This document shows, piece by piece, positions 1 to 7,882 of a stretch of 64,000 bases of DNA. Under the pieces are notes generated by a model. That model did not search any database. It was not told where the DNA came from and saw nothing but the letters and a program-made list of their open reading frames with translations. A program made the position numbers and the translations under genes. The stretch's first letter is position 1. Every line of letters begins with the position of its first letter. Location of the stretch: contig NZ_BMHQ01000006.1 of the NCBI RefSeq assembly GCF_014641195.1, positions 124,001-188,000 of the forward strand, written 5' to 3'. This DNA comes from Marinithermofilum abyssi (GTDB lineage Bacteria; Bacillota; Bacilli; Thermoactinomycetales; DSM-45169).

Positions 1-165
1 ATACCCTTGCGCCCTCCCATGTCTCACGGGGTCTTCGCCCTTACATTCCTTCGTTCAACCTGTCAAGGGGTGGAGGCCAGGGGGATGCTTAGCGACAGGG
101 TCGTGCCCGTATGACTGAATTGGTCCCGACTCTCGCGCTTCGTTTGTCCATAAAATACGGAACGA
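1..165. other. non-coding flank of an IS110-family relic
   Basis: No convincing reading frame is seen here. The stretch lies directly downstream (on the minus strand) of an IS110-type transposase C-terminus, so it probably is the non-coding end of that element. In IS1111-type members of the family such an end can encode the bridge RNA, but I cannot fold or align it here, so this is only a suggestion. The outer edge of the element is beyond the window or not recognisable. Confidence 0.35.
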
Positions 166-498
166 TCAAAGCTCAGCAGCAGTTTGTAACTGTGAACGAC
201 GAATGTTTCCCAACATCCTGTGGGCATCATAGGTTCTCTGCTTTTTCCCTAAAGTGAACAACATTCGAACAAACTTACAACACAGAGCAATCAGGGATTG
301 CATCTTCTTCAGTGGGTTTTCCGGTCGGGTCGTTAGATACCGGTGGAGTGCCCGAAATTCCGGATTGTGGGCCGTCAGCGGCAGAAGAACCACATGGCTT
401 TTCACCCCCAAATATCGGAGAAAACCACCCTGGCTCTTCCTTACGTTTTTCCTCTCCCTTTTTAGTAAGGGAAAAACGCCTGCCTGAAATTGCCCCAA
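166..498 (-). pseudogene. IS110-family transposase, C-terminal remnant
   Basis: The minus-strand translation of 166 to about 430 matches the conserved C-terminal part of IS110 transposases (Transposase_20): a helix of the type HNPEFRALHRY, then ENPLKKMQSLIALCCKFVRM and a final YDAHRML. Only about 110 codons remain, against about 400 for an intact enzyme, and the first 35 codons do not look like the family, so the N-terminal DEDD catalytic domain is gone. The next gene upstream on this strand (the Rieske protein) begins far away and is unrelated. This is a decayed insertion rather than an active transposase. The alternative, a frameshifted full copy, is ruled out because the region up to 560 has no further transposase similarity that I can see. 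Confidence 0.7.
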
Positions 499-559
499 GT
501 CTGACCGTAATTCATCCTATTAGGGAAAGGCTTCAGCCTCCCCGACTTGCGGGTTTGGA

Positions 560-2308
560 CTATGCATCCGGGTCTTCAAACAACTTCTCTCCCCGATGGA
601 GACGCCAGGCGATCCGCGCGGTGTGGGGCAGCTCCCGGGAGGTGGGAGCGTGGGCCGCCAGGTAACGGGTGGTGGCCAGAATCATGGTTCGTGCCGCATC
701 TTCCGCCAAGGGAGTATTTTCCTCTGCCCAGCGATCGTGTTCCGCCAACGCCGCCTCCACCATCTGAAAGGAATGAAACTCGGCATCCTCCCTGAGCAAT
801 GCATGCCCCAAGGTATTGAACAACGCTTCTTTATCCCCGCCCCGGTCCAGATAGACAGCCACCCAATCCGCCGCCTCCGCGACCTGTTGTTGTTTATCCA
901 GTATCGTGAGAAGTTCATTTGGATCCCTGGGTTGACCGTTCATGTCCGCATCCCCTTTGGGTCCTTTGGCAGCGGGAATATTGAGGAACCGGTCCAAATA
1001 AACGCTCATCGCCCCGTGAAACACGCCGCGGACCAAATCCCGTGAAGGAGATCGGCGCAGGCTTTCATGAACTGCGTGAGCGTGGGTGAAAGTGTGCAGC
1101 ACGGTGATCCAGTCCCCGAAATCGTTTTGCACATGGAACCGCTCCACCCGTTCTGCGGCGGCGAGAGTAACCAGTTGCGCCAACCGCACCGGAGACATCC
1201 CCTTTTCAAGAGCCGCCGTCATCTCTTCCACCGTTCGAAGGGGATCATCCCCCAGGATGCGATCAACCAGCACCCGTTCGTTTGTTTCCCTGTTTCCTTC
1301 ACCAATCGCCATCTCCTTCAGCCGGGAAAAAGCTGTCTGGAGAGGCGTCACCAGATCGACAGGTGACTGCCAGTTGTGAAGCTCTTCGCTCCGTTCTGCC
1401 CCCGCCAGCTGCGGCAGCAACGATGTCAGGGTTTGCTCTCGTAAATCCGGACCGATCCGTTCCAGCACTTCAAAGGCTTTGTTATGAAAATCCAACACAT
1501 GACCGGTATTCATGTAAAAATGGTCCGTCACTGCCGCTGTCATTAAGTCTGCCAGCTGTTTCTCCGTTGCACCGGCGCGAATGGCGGTCAATAGGATCCG
1601 CTCCGCTCCCCGCACATCCCGAACCTCCACCGATTGCCGATACCACCGGGCCAATTGCTCCTGGTCCGCTTCCTCTCCCGGGAGGGCATCCAGCAGAAAA
1701 CGGGTTCCCGCCCCCACGCTTTCCCGCGCCACATGAACTAAGCCATGGTACAGTGCGAGCACTTGCCCGCGCCGGTCCAGTCGGGGCAGCAAGTTCAACA
1801 TCGCCGTCAGGATGGTGAGGCCCGACTGCCAACCTGCCTTCCGGTGCCGGGTACCGAATTCCACACCGATCCGGGCGATGGCTTCCGGGTTTTCCCCGCC
1901 TTCCAATAAGGCCACCACCGATTTGGCGATCACCAGGCTCAGGTTTTGTTCCAAACCCTCCCGCAACCGCTGCCGGTATTTTTCCACGCTGCGATCCTGT
2001 CGCGGGACCGTCTCGACCCAGACTTCCCCTTCCCGAACCTCCGTCCGGTAAACAGGCACGTCATCCGCCCAGGGATCCAGGGTTCCCCCGGTTTTCACAT
2101 CAAAGCGGGCATGGTGCCAGTGACAGGTGAGGATCCCGTCACACAAACTCCCCGAGTGAAGGGGAAAGCCCATATGGGGACAGCGGTTATCCACCGCCCG
2201 ATATTCCCCGTCATGATAGAAAACCACAATTCCCGACCCTCCCCCTTTTACCACACGGGGGCGTTCCCGCAGCTCTTCCGTTACACCCGCACTTATCCAT
2301 TCGGACAT
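560..2308 (-). CDS. Rieske [2Fe-2S] protein fused to a large His-rich helical domain
   Basis: A 582-residue protein. Residues 1-105 form a Rieske domain with the cluster ligands Cys43-Pro-His45 and Cys62-His-Trp-His65, the pattern of ferredoxin-type Rieske proteins. The remaining roughly 470 residues are predicted mostly helical and carry many conserved-looking histidines (for example near 180, 265-275, 400-410, 425-435), which could bind metal. No catalytic non-haem iron alpha subunit pattern of ring-hydroxylating oxygenases is evident. The ATG is preceded by an AAGGGG ribosome binding site. The product is probably cytoplasmic, as no signal peptide or membrane span is seen. The next minus-strand gene (zinc-ribbon MBL protein) is about 250 bases upstream, so co-transcription is possible but not shown. 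The electron-transfer role of the first domain is known for the family; the function of the second domain is unknown. Confidence 0.8.
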   Translation of the reverse strand: MSEWISAGVTEELRERPRVVKGGGSGIVVFYHDGEYRAVDNRCPHMGFPLHSGSLCDGILTCHWHHARFDVKTGGTLDPWADDVPVYRTEVREGEVWVETVPRQDRSVEKYRQRLREGLEQNLSLVIAKSVVALLEGGENPEAIARIGVEFGTRHRKAGWQSGLTILTAMLNLLPRLDRRGQVLALYHGLVHVARESVGAGTRFLLDALPGEEADQEQLARWYRQSVEVRDVRGAERILLTAIRAGATEKQLADLMTAAVTDHFYMNTGHVLDFHNKAFEVLERIGPDLREQTLTSLLPQLAGAERSEELHNWQSPVDLVTPLQTAFSRLKEMAIGEGNRETNERVLVDRILGDDPLRTVEEMTAALEKGMSPVRLAQLVTLAAAERVERFHVQNDFGDWITVLHTFTHAHAVHESLRRSPSRDLVRGVFHGAMSVYLDRFLNIPAAKGPKGDADMNGQPRDPNELLTILDKQQQVAEAADWVAVYLDRGGDKEALFNTLGHALLREDAEFHSFQMVEAALAEHDRWAEENTPLAEDAARTMILATTRYLAAHAPTSRELPHTARIAWRLHRGEKLFEDPDA

Positions 2309-2554
2309 GAAGCCTACCCCTTTTCTTTGGCTTAATGCATAAAAACTTTCCTGTCCGTCGCCGTGATTTCTTATATTTTCCTTGGCGAAGGGAAACTGAT
2401 CTCACCGACTTTACCACCTAATTGCCTCCCGCTTTGCGGTTACATCTTCATTTTACCGGAAGAAGAACGCATTCTCTTCAGCAACGGGGCCGAAATCCTT
2501 ACAGAAAAAGTCCCACTCTTGAAGTGGGACCCGACCTAAGACTTTCGTCTGATT

Positions 2555-3364
2555 TCAGCTTTCCAAAATCTCCAGGTACCGCTCCGCCGAGGACAGGGCG
2601 ATTGACTTGCCATCCCCCCAGATCGATTTTCCTGACCAGGCTGCGTGAATGTTAGCAAAATCCCATGTTTCCAATACCGAACGAATCCGTCTAAGCTCCC
2701 GGGCAGGGAGGGGAATGAGGTTGGGAAAGCTGTACATGAAACTAACCCGGTCATTGCCAGCGGTCACGTAAAGGGTATCCCCGGTTAAAATGGCTCCCTC
2801 TCCCCCAGCGCCACCCTGCCAGTGGAGAAAGGCGCTGCCTGGAAAATGACCGCCCAGACGAACCGCGGTCACTCCTGGTACCACCTCTAACGTTTCCCCG
2901 GACCAAAGCCGGACACTCGTGCCGGGACCCATCACCCATTTCCGGTCCGCTTCATGCAGATAGACAGGGCAATCGAAAGCCTCCGCCCATTCGTGGAAAT
3001 TGCTGTAGAAATGGGGATGGGAGATGACGATAGCTTTCAGTCCGCCCCGATCCCGAATATACTCCACGGTTTCTTCATCCAGATACGTGATGCAGTCCCA
3101 GAGAATGTTCCCTGCGTCCGTCTGGAGTAGCATCGCCCGCTGTCCGATGCCGAACCTCGGAATCGTCACGATTTCGTCCAAACCCGGCTCCACTTCACGC
3201 CAGAGGTTTTTGTACCCCTGTTGTTTCAACTCCTCCAAGGTAGTCCACTGCTGTCCATCGGGATGGATATACTGACGATCGTCCTCGCACACCGGACAAG
3301 ACTTGGGGGTGGATGCCGAAGACTGGTAACGGGTGCCGCAGGTGACACAAATGTATGTGTTCAT
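2555..3364 (-). CDS. metallo-beta-lactamase-fold protein with N-terminal zinc ribbon
   Basis: The start is set at 3364 (MNTYICVTCG...) because a GGGAGG site precedes that ATG; 27 codons upstream are open but unlike the family. The product has 269 residues. Cys6, Cys9, Cys23 and Cys26 form a rubredoxin-like zinc ribbon. From about residue 60 the sequence resembles an MBL-fold hydrolase: SHPHFYSNFHEW replaces the usual HxHxDH signature, with a later LTGDTLYV aspartate motif and a C-terminal HAAWSG histidine. The second ligand group is altered (no DH pair), so metal binding may differ from glyoxalase II or beta-lactamases. The substrate is unknown. Cytoplasmic. It is the upstream neighbour of the Rieske fusion gene in the same orientation. 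Confidence 0.75.
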   Translation of the reverse strand: MNTYICVTCGTRYQSSASTPKSCPVCEDDRQYIHPDGQQWTTLEELKQQGYKNLWREVEPGLDEIVTIPRFGIGQRAMLLQTDAGNILWDCITYLDEETVEYIRDRGGLKAIVISHPHFYSNFHEWAEAFDCPVYLHEADRKWVMGPGTSVRLWSGETLEVVPGVTAVRLGGHFPGSAFLHWQGGAGGEGAILTGDTLYVTAGNDRVSFMYSFPNLIPLPARELRRIRSVLETWDFANIHAAWSGKSIWGDGKSIALSSAERYLEILES

Positions 3365-3682
3365 ACTCACTCTCCTCCCTTTCTTTTTCAATGTACCAAA
3401 AAGCGGAGGAATCCACCTCGGGCAATAGACCGGTTTTCTATACACCTGTAGGGTGCCTATTTCGTTTGGAGGAAATCGGCGGTGGTTTGGTATCCTTCCG
3501 CATCCCTAATCCCTACTTCCTGTTCTTGATTCTCTTCCTCTAGATTTTCTCCGGGTTTTATCTCATGATCAGACATAAAAAACTCCATTATGATTTGATA
3601 TCCGGAGCCATTTCAGTTGTCAATGCAAGGGATCATAACCGCCAGAATGACGAATTCCACAATCAGATCAGGAGTTGTACTC
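3365..3682. other. intergenic region between divergent genes
   Basis: About 320 bases separate the MBL-fold gene (minus) from the SCP2 promoter (plus). I see no gene, RNA or strong repeat here apart from the ribosome binding site of the MBL gene at its left edge. The minus-strand promoter must lie here but no clear box pair stands out. Confidence 0.4.
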
Positions 3683-3735
3683 TTTACAAATCGGCGGGCA
3701 GACACTATGGTAATGATGAATGAACAATCATTCAT
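3683..3735 (+). promoter_or_regulatory. sigma-A promoter with FadR-like operator at the start site
   Basis: A -35 box TTTACA (3683-3688) and -10 box TATGGT (3706-3711) are spaced by 17 bases. Immediately downstream, 3716-3735 is a perfect inverted repeat, ATGAATGA-acaa-TCATTCAT. This agrees with the Bacillus FadR (YsiA) box, WTGAATGAMTANTCATTCAW, at all but one specified position. The position over the likely transcription start is typical of repression. By analogy with B. subtilis, long-chain acyl-CoA would release FadR and switch on the SCP2 gene. No fadR gene is in this window. Confidence 0.6.
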
Positions 3736-3753
3736 ATACTGGGAGGAACGACC

Positions 3754-4194
3754 ATGAGCCGAGTGATGGATGCTCTTCAATCGTTGAAGAAAAGAATGGA
3801 CCTCGATCCCGAGAGGATTTCCGGCAGTCCCGCGGTGTATCAGTTTCATGTCAGTGGGGAAGAAGGGGGAACCTTTCAAGTCCGGCTGGAGAATCAACAG
3901 GCGGAGATCAGTGAAGGGACACCCTATAAGCCGGATTGTACCTTGGAAATGTCCGCCGAGCATTTGATTCAATTGATCAAGGGCAAATTGAATCCGACCA
4001 CTGCTTTTATGATGGGCAAGCTGAAAGTGAATGGGAGCTTACAAACTGCAGGGGATTTTGAAAACAGTACAGTATGTGAGCGAGCAATGTTCCGAGAAGC
4101 CGCGGCTGAAACCGTGGAAGAAGTCACCCAAGGTCCTACCCGGCTGAATATTTGCCAATCCAAACGTATATTTTTGCTTGAGCTTTCTCTGTGA
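3754..4194 (+). CDS. SCP2 sterol-carrier-like lipid-binding protein, probable frameshift near the C-terminus
   Basis: Residues 1-93 read as an SCP2 domain (fold that binds fatty acyl chains), with the typical stretch ending HLIQLIKGKLNPTTAFMMGKLKVNG. After this, the annotated frame gives an atypical, charged tail to residue 146. Shifting by one base at about 4031-4035 gives AYKLQGILKTVQYVSEQ and then a stop at 4145-4147; that reading resembles the normal closing helix of SCP2 proteins (KVxGDxxLAxKLQ) and gives a family-typical length of about 130. So either a one-base indel or a sequencing error is likely. GGGAGG lies 7 bases before the ATG. The FadR-like operator directly upstream fits a role in fatty-acid handling. 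Confidence 0.7.
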   Translation: MSRVMDALQSLKKRMDLDPERISGSPAVYQFHVSGEEGGTFQVRLENQQAEISEGTPYKPDCTLEMSAEHLIQLIKGKLNPTTAFMMGKLKVNGSLQTAGDFENSTVCERAMFREAAAETVEEVTQGPTRLNICQSKRIFLLELSL

Positions 4195-4206
4195 TTGTGC
4201 TAAGAT
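4178..4206 (+). promoter_or_regulatory. sigma-A promoter of the lysC riboswitch transcript
   Basis: TTGAGC (4178-4183) and TAAGAT (4201-4206) are separated by 17 bases and sit about 90 bases upstream of the first conserved lysine riboswitch element. It overlaps the end of the SCP2 reading frame. Confidence 0.5.
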
Positions 4207-4293
4207 CGTTATCAAATATTCACCGGAAAGAAATTTGAACAAAAAACACGTTTAAATGACTCTTTCCAAAGGTATATCCTCACTGAATGCATG

Positions 4294-4500
4294 TGAATAG
4301 AGGCGCAGGAGATCATGAGTACCTGCTGGAAGGTGCGGTGCCGTTGACCAGCAGCAAAAGGGATCCCTGCCGAAGTTTTTCCGTCTGCCGCGGGCGGGAA
4401 AGCTGGGCCCGTATCCGAACAGGGGCGGGACTGTCACGAAAAGCAGCAGCTTTTCGTGGAGCACTATCACAGGGGGCGAGTGAGGCTGAGATGTGCCGTC
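4294..4500 (+). promoter_or_regulatory. lysine riboswitch (L box) controlling lysC
   Basis: Conserved L-box landmarks occur in order: AGAGGCGC followed by ATCATGAGTA (about 4299-4321), TGCCGAAG (about 4368-4375), and GGGACTGTCACG (about 4427-4438), followed by a return strand rich in GAGTGAGG. The element ends just before a strong terminator and lysC. In this family lysine binding favours the terminator, so aspartokinase is shut off when lysine is plentiful. Boundaries are approximate. Confidence 0.85.
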
Positions 4501-4547
4501 AAGGCCGCAGCTGGAACCTTCCTGCTGTGGCCTTTTCTGTTTTTTTC
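4501..4547 (+). terminator. riboswitch-controlled intrinsic terminator before lysC
   Basis: An 11-bp stem AAGGCCGCAGC / GCTGTGGCCTT (one G-U pair) is followed by TTCTGTTTTTTT. It is the expression platform of the lysine riboswitch. Confidence 0.85.
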
Positions 4548-4591
4548 CTGAACCGGGTACAACCAAAATTATGGGAGGCTTACCAATCACA

Positions 4592-5836
4592 ATGGGACTT
4601 GTTGTTCAAAAATTCGGCGGAACCTCTGTGGGCAGTACGGAACGGATCCGCAAAGTGGCTGATATCGTTGCTCGGACCCAAGCTGAAGGAAACCAGGTGG
4701 TGGTGACAGTATCAGCGATGGGGAAGACCACGGATCAGCTGGTTTCTCTCGCCAATGAGCTAACGACCAAGCCGCCGCAACGGGAAATGGATGTGCTTCT
4801 CACAACGGGTGAGCAGGTATCGGTGGCGCTGTTGACAATGGCTCTGATGGAAAAAGGATTAAAGGCCCGTTCCATGACCGGATGGCAGGCGGGGATTCTG
4901 ACGGATAAAGTTCACGGTAAAGCCCGAATTGAAGAGATTGACACGACACGGTTGCGCCAATCCCTGGAAAACGGGGAGATTGTGGTGGTTGCCGGTTTTC
5001 AGGGAGTGTCCTCCAGCGGAGAAATCACGACGCTGGGCCGCGGGGGCTCTGACACGACAGCCGTGGCTTTGGCGGGATCGTTGCAGGCGGATCGCTGCGA
5101 GATTTACACCGATGTGACCGGTGTCTTTACCACGGACCCGCGGGTGGTGCCCAAAGCGCGTAAGTTGGCTGAAATCTCTCACGAGGAGATGCTAGAGTTG
5201 GCCAACTTGGGAGCGGGTGTTCTCCATCCGCGCTCAGTGGAATGCGCGATGACGCACAAAGTGCCCTTGGTAGTTCGGTCCAGTTTTGTTGAGGAAGAAG
5301 GAACCTGGGTGAAGGAGGCCGACAAAATGGAAGAAGAACGGAATGTACGCGGAATTGCCCATGATATGCAAGTGGCGCGGATAAAGGTTTTGGGCCTGCC
5401 GAACAACACCGAATCCTTTACGCGGCTGTTCGGCATTTTGGCTAAAAAACACATCAATGTCGATATGATTGTGCAGAGCGAACACGAAGACGAACGGATG
5501 GATGTGGCTTTCAGTGTGCACGAAGATGAGCTGGACCAGGCGCGGGAAGCGTTGCAGGAACATGAGGAAGAGCTCGGGTATATCAAGGTGTTGTCCGAAA
5601 CCAACCTGGCAAAAGTCTCTGCAGTGGGCGCCGGCATGGTGACCAATCCGGGTGTGGCAGCGAAAATGTTTACCACATTGAGCGAAGCGGGTGTACGGAT
5701 CAAAATGGTTTCCACCTCCGAGATCAAGATTTCCTGCGTCGTGCCCAAGGATCAGGCGGCCGAAGCCGTGCGGGAGCTGCATACCGCATTTGACCTGGAT
5801 GTAAAAGAGCCCGCTAAGGAAAAAGCATTGGTGTAG
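4592..5836 (+). CDS. lysC: aspartokinase (lysine-regulated)
   Basis: ATP-dependent phosphorylation of aspartate, the first step to lysine, threonine, methionine and diaminopimelate. The start at 4592 gives MGLVVQKFGGTSVG, the family N-terminus with the KFGGTS nucleotide-binding motif; GGGAGG is 13 bases upstream. The 414 residues match the B. subtilis aspartokinase II size (about 408). The catalytic domain covers about 1-245, with FTTDPR at 175-180, and two ACT domains follow (about 265-335 and 345-400). In B. subtilis a beta subunit is made from an internal start; here a methionine at MEEERNVRG (near 5329) could serve, but this is inference. It is transcribed alone, between the L-box and a terminator. 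Confidence 0.95.
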   Translation: MGLVVQKFGGTSVGSTERIRKVADIVARTQAEGNQVVVTVSAMGKTTDQLVSLANELTTKPPQREMDVLLTTGEQVSVALLTMALMEKGLKARSMTGWQAGILTDKVHGKARIEEIDTTRLRQSLENGEIVVVAGFQGVSSSGEITTLGRGGSDTTAVALAGSLQADRCEIYTDVTGVFTTDPRVVPKARKLAEISHEEMLELANLGAGVLHPRSVECAMTHKVPLVVRSSFVEEEGTWVKEADKMEEERNVRGIAHDMQVARIKVLGLPNNTESFTRLFGILAKKHINVDMIVQSEHEDERMDVAFSVHEDELDQAREALQEHEEELGYIKVLSETNLAKVSAVGAGMVTNPGVAAKMFTTLSEAGVRIKMVSTSEIKISCVVPKDQAAEAVRELHTAFDLDVKEPAKEKALV

Positions 5837-5886
5837 GGTGAATCGTTTCTTCGTCGAAGGAAAAACGTGCTGTTTTCAAAGAAAGC

Positions 5887-5926
5887 CCGGCAGGCCGGAA
5901 TGTTCCGGTCGCCGGTTTTTCTTTTT
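5887..5926 (+). terminator. intrinsic terminator after lysC
   Basis: CCGGC...GCCGG with an inner CCGGAA/TTCCGG stem, followed by TTTTTCTTTTT. Confidence 0.75.
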
Positions 5927-6016
5927 GGTTAGAAATTTTGGACTTTGGAAATTGAGGAAAAATTACTTTATCAAGCAGGATTTTTTGAATGGAAGCGGAA
6001 TATAGTTTAAGTGGTA

Positions 6017-6114
6017 TAAGCTCTAGTCGTCCGAAAGGGTTAGTACATTATCTTTTTCCTCCTATTCGGAAGGCGGACTATAGCTTAGCCGGTTTTCGGT
6101 TTAGATCAACCGGA
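6017..6114 (+). promoter_or_regulatory. structured leader of the opp operon
   Basis: Two hairpins sit between lysC and oppA. The first (6017-6087) pairs TAAGCT with AGCTTA, TAGTC with GACTA, and TCCGAA with TTCGGA, separated by one mismatch and one asymmetric internal loop; it has a loop of about 25-30 bases. The second (6089-6113) pairs CCGGTT with AACCGG. Neither is followed by a T run, so they are not ordinary terminators. I do not recognise a known riboswitch or T-box here. They may stabilise or regulate the oppA mRNA. Confidence 0.45.
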
Positions 6115-6146
6115 AAGAATACAGAAAGCTCAGGGGGGGTTATTGG

Positions 6147-7787
6147 ATGAAGAAGTCCAAATGGATGCCACGGGTGGTGGCTGTGTTCACTGTACTTAGC
6201 ATGGTGTTCCTGGCTGCTTGCGGTGGTGGAAGCAATGCCGGCGGTGAACTGGCAGATAAGCAGGTTCTGACAATTGGAAACGTTGCATCAGAACCGCCGG
6301 GTGTGGATCCGATGAAAGCTCAGGACAGCCAATCCGGTCTGCTCGTCAACCAGCTGATGGTGGGGCTGGTGAAGGTGGATAAAGAGGGGAACCCTCATCC
6401 GGCCTTGGCTACCAAATGGGAGAGCAACAAAGAGCAAACCGAGTTCACCTTCCATTTGCGGGATGCCAAGTGGTCCAACGGTGACCCGGTAACCGCGCAC
6501 GATTTTGAATATGCTTGGAAGCGGATGCTGGATCCCAAAAATGCAGCGGTCTACGCTTACCAGCTGTTTTACCTGAAAAACGGGGAAAAATACAATGCCG
6601 GGAAGGCCAAGGCAGAGGACGTCGGCGTCAAAGCTGTCGACGACAAAACGCTGAAAGTGACTCTGGAGCGGCCTACGCCCTACTTTGTGAACCTCACCAA
6701 CTTCTACGCATTGTTGCCGGTGCCGAAGAAAGTGGTGGAAAAGAACAAAGATTGGGCCACCGAAGCCAAATCCTTCGTCTGTAACGGTCCGTTCAAGTTG
6801 AAGTCTTGGGAACACGACTCCAAGATGGTCCTGGAGAAAAACCCGCATTATTATGATGCCAAGAAAGTGAAACTGGACGAAATCAATGTACCCTTTGTAA
6901 AGGATCAGCAAACCGGCTGGCAAATGTACCAAGCAGGCGAGCTGGACTTTGGTGACAAAAACATCATTCCGTTGGATTTGGTTCCCAGCAAGTTGAAATC
7001 GGGAGAAATTACTGCTCCGAAGCAGATTGCCAGCTACGGGGTCGAATTCAACACCAAGAAAAAACCCTTTAACAACAAAAAGGTTCGTCAAGCCTTCTCC
7101 CTGGCGATCGACCGGGATTCCCTGGTGAAAAATGTGACCAAAGGCGGTCAAGCACCCGCTAACGGCTGGGTTCCCTGGGGCATGTACAACCCGGTAACGA
7201 AGAACGAGTGGATCAAAGAGCACGGCAAATATATCGATCCGAAACCGCAAGTAAACGAAGCGAAGAAGTTGCTGCAAGAAGGTCTGAAAGAGGAAGGGCT
7301 CAAAGAGATGCCGGAAGTGACCTACATCTACAACACCGACGACGGTCACAAGAAAATCGCGGAAGCCCTGCAACAAATGTGGAAGAAAAACCTGGGTGTT
7401 GATGTGAAAGTAAACAACATGGAGTGGAAAGTCTTCCTGGAGAAGAAACATTCCGGAGACTTCGACTTCTCCCGTACGGGATGGCTGCCGGATTATAACG
7501 ATCCGATGACCTTCCTGGATATGTATCAAACCGGCTCCGGTCAAAACGATCCCAAATTCAGCAACAAAAAATATGACGAACTACTCAACAAAGCCAAAAA
7601 TACGGGTGACCAAAAAGTACGCTTCGACGCTATGCACAAAGCGGAAGACATCCTGATGGATGAGCTGCCGGTGGCTCCGCTGTATTGGTATACCGACCTT
7701 TCCGCGCAAAAAGACAATGTGAAAGGCGTTGTACAGTTGCCGGATGACAACACCTACTTTGAGCACGCCTATATCACGGAAGAATAA
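6147..7787 (+). CDS. oppA: oligopeptide ABC transporter, substrate-binding lipoprotein
   Basis: A 546-residue extracytoplasmic peptide-binding protein of the SBP_bac_5 family. It has a Lys-rich N-terminus, a hydrophobic core and lipobox LAAC (Cys25), so it is exported and lipid-anchored on the outer face of the membrane. The family segment WSNGDPVTAHDFEYAWKR is present near residues 105-125, and the region NTKKKPFNNKKVRQAFSLAID is the typical SBP_bac_5 signature. The start follows a GGGGGGG stretch. It leads an opp gene set (oppA-B-C-D), separated from oppB by a hairpin that probably lowers downstream expression, as is usual for abundant binding proteins. Specificity among oligopeptides cannot be read from the sequence. 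Confidence 0.93.
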   Translation: MKKSKWMPRVVAVFTVLSMVFLAACGGGSNAGGELADKQVLTIGNVASEPPGVDPMKAQDSQSGLLVNQLMVGLVKVDKEGNPHPALATKWESNKEQTEFTFHLRDAKWSNGDPVTAHDFEYAWKRMLDPKNAAVYAYQLFYLKNGEKYNAGKAKAEDVGVKAVDDKTLKVTLERPTPYFVNLTNFYALLPVPKKVVEKNKDWATEAKSFVCNGPFKLKSWEHDSKMVLEKNPHYYDAKKVKLDEINVPFVKDQQTGWQMYQAGELDFGDKNIIPLDLVPSKLKSGEITAPKQIASYGVEFNTKKKPFNNKKVRQAFSLAIDRDSLVKNVTKGGQAPANGWVPWGMYNPVTKNEWIKEHGKYIDPKPQVNEAKKLLQEGLKEEGLKEMPEVTYIYNTDDGHKKIAEALQQMWKKNLGVDVKVNNMEWKVFLEKKHSGDFDFSRTGWLPDYNDPMTFLDMYQTGSGQNDPKFSNKKYDELLNKAKNTGDQKVRFDAMHKAEDILMDELPVAPLYWYTDLSAQKDNVKGVVQLPDDNTYFEHAYITEE

Positions 7788-7815
7788 AGGCCGAACCAAG
7801 GCTCGGCGATAGGCA

Positions 7816-7845
7816 GGCAAAGTCACCCTTTGGGGTGACTTTGCC
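7816..7845 (+). terminator. hairpin between oppA and oppB (partial terminator)
   Basis: A perfect 13-bp stem, GGCAAAGTCACCC with GGGTGACTTTGCC and a four-base loop, followed by a pyrimidine-rich stretch with CCTTTT. It probably attenuates transcription into oppBCD and protects oppA mRNA. Confidence 0.7.
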
Positions 7846-7882
7846 ATGCCTTCCTTTTGACAAGTCAGGGGAGGTGGGAGAA

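Noticed and set aside
6288-7544. Minus-strand open frame of 418 codons over oppA
   Set aside because: It is opposite a clear oppA, has no ribosome binding site and shows no protein-like domain; a by-product of GC-biased codon use.
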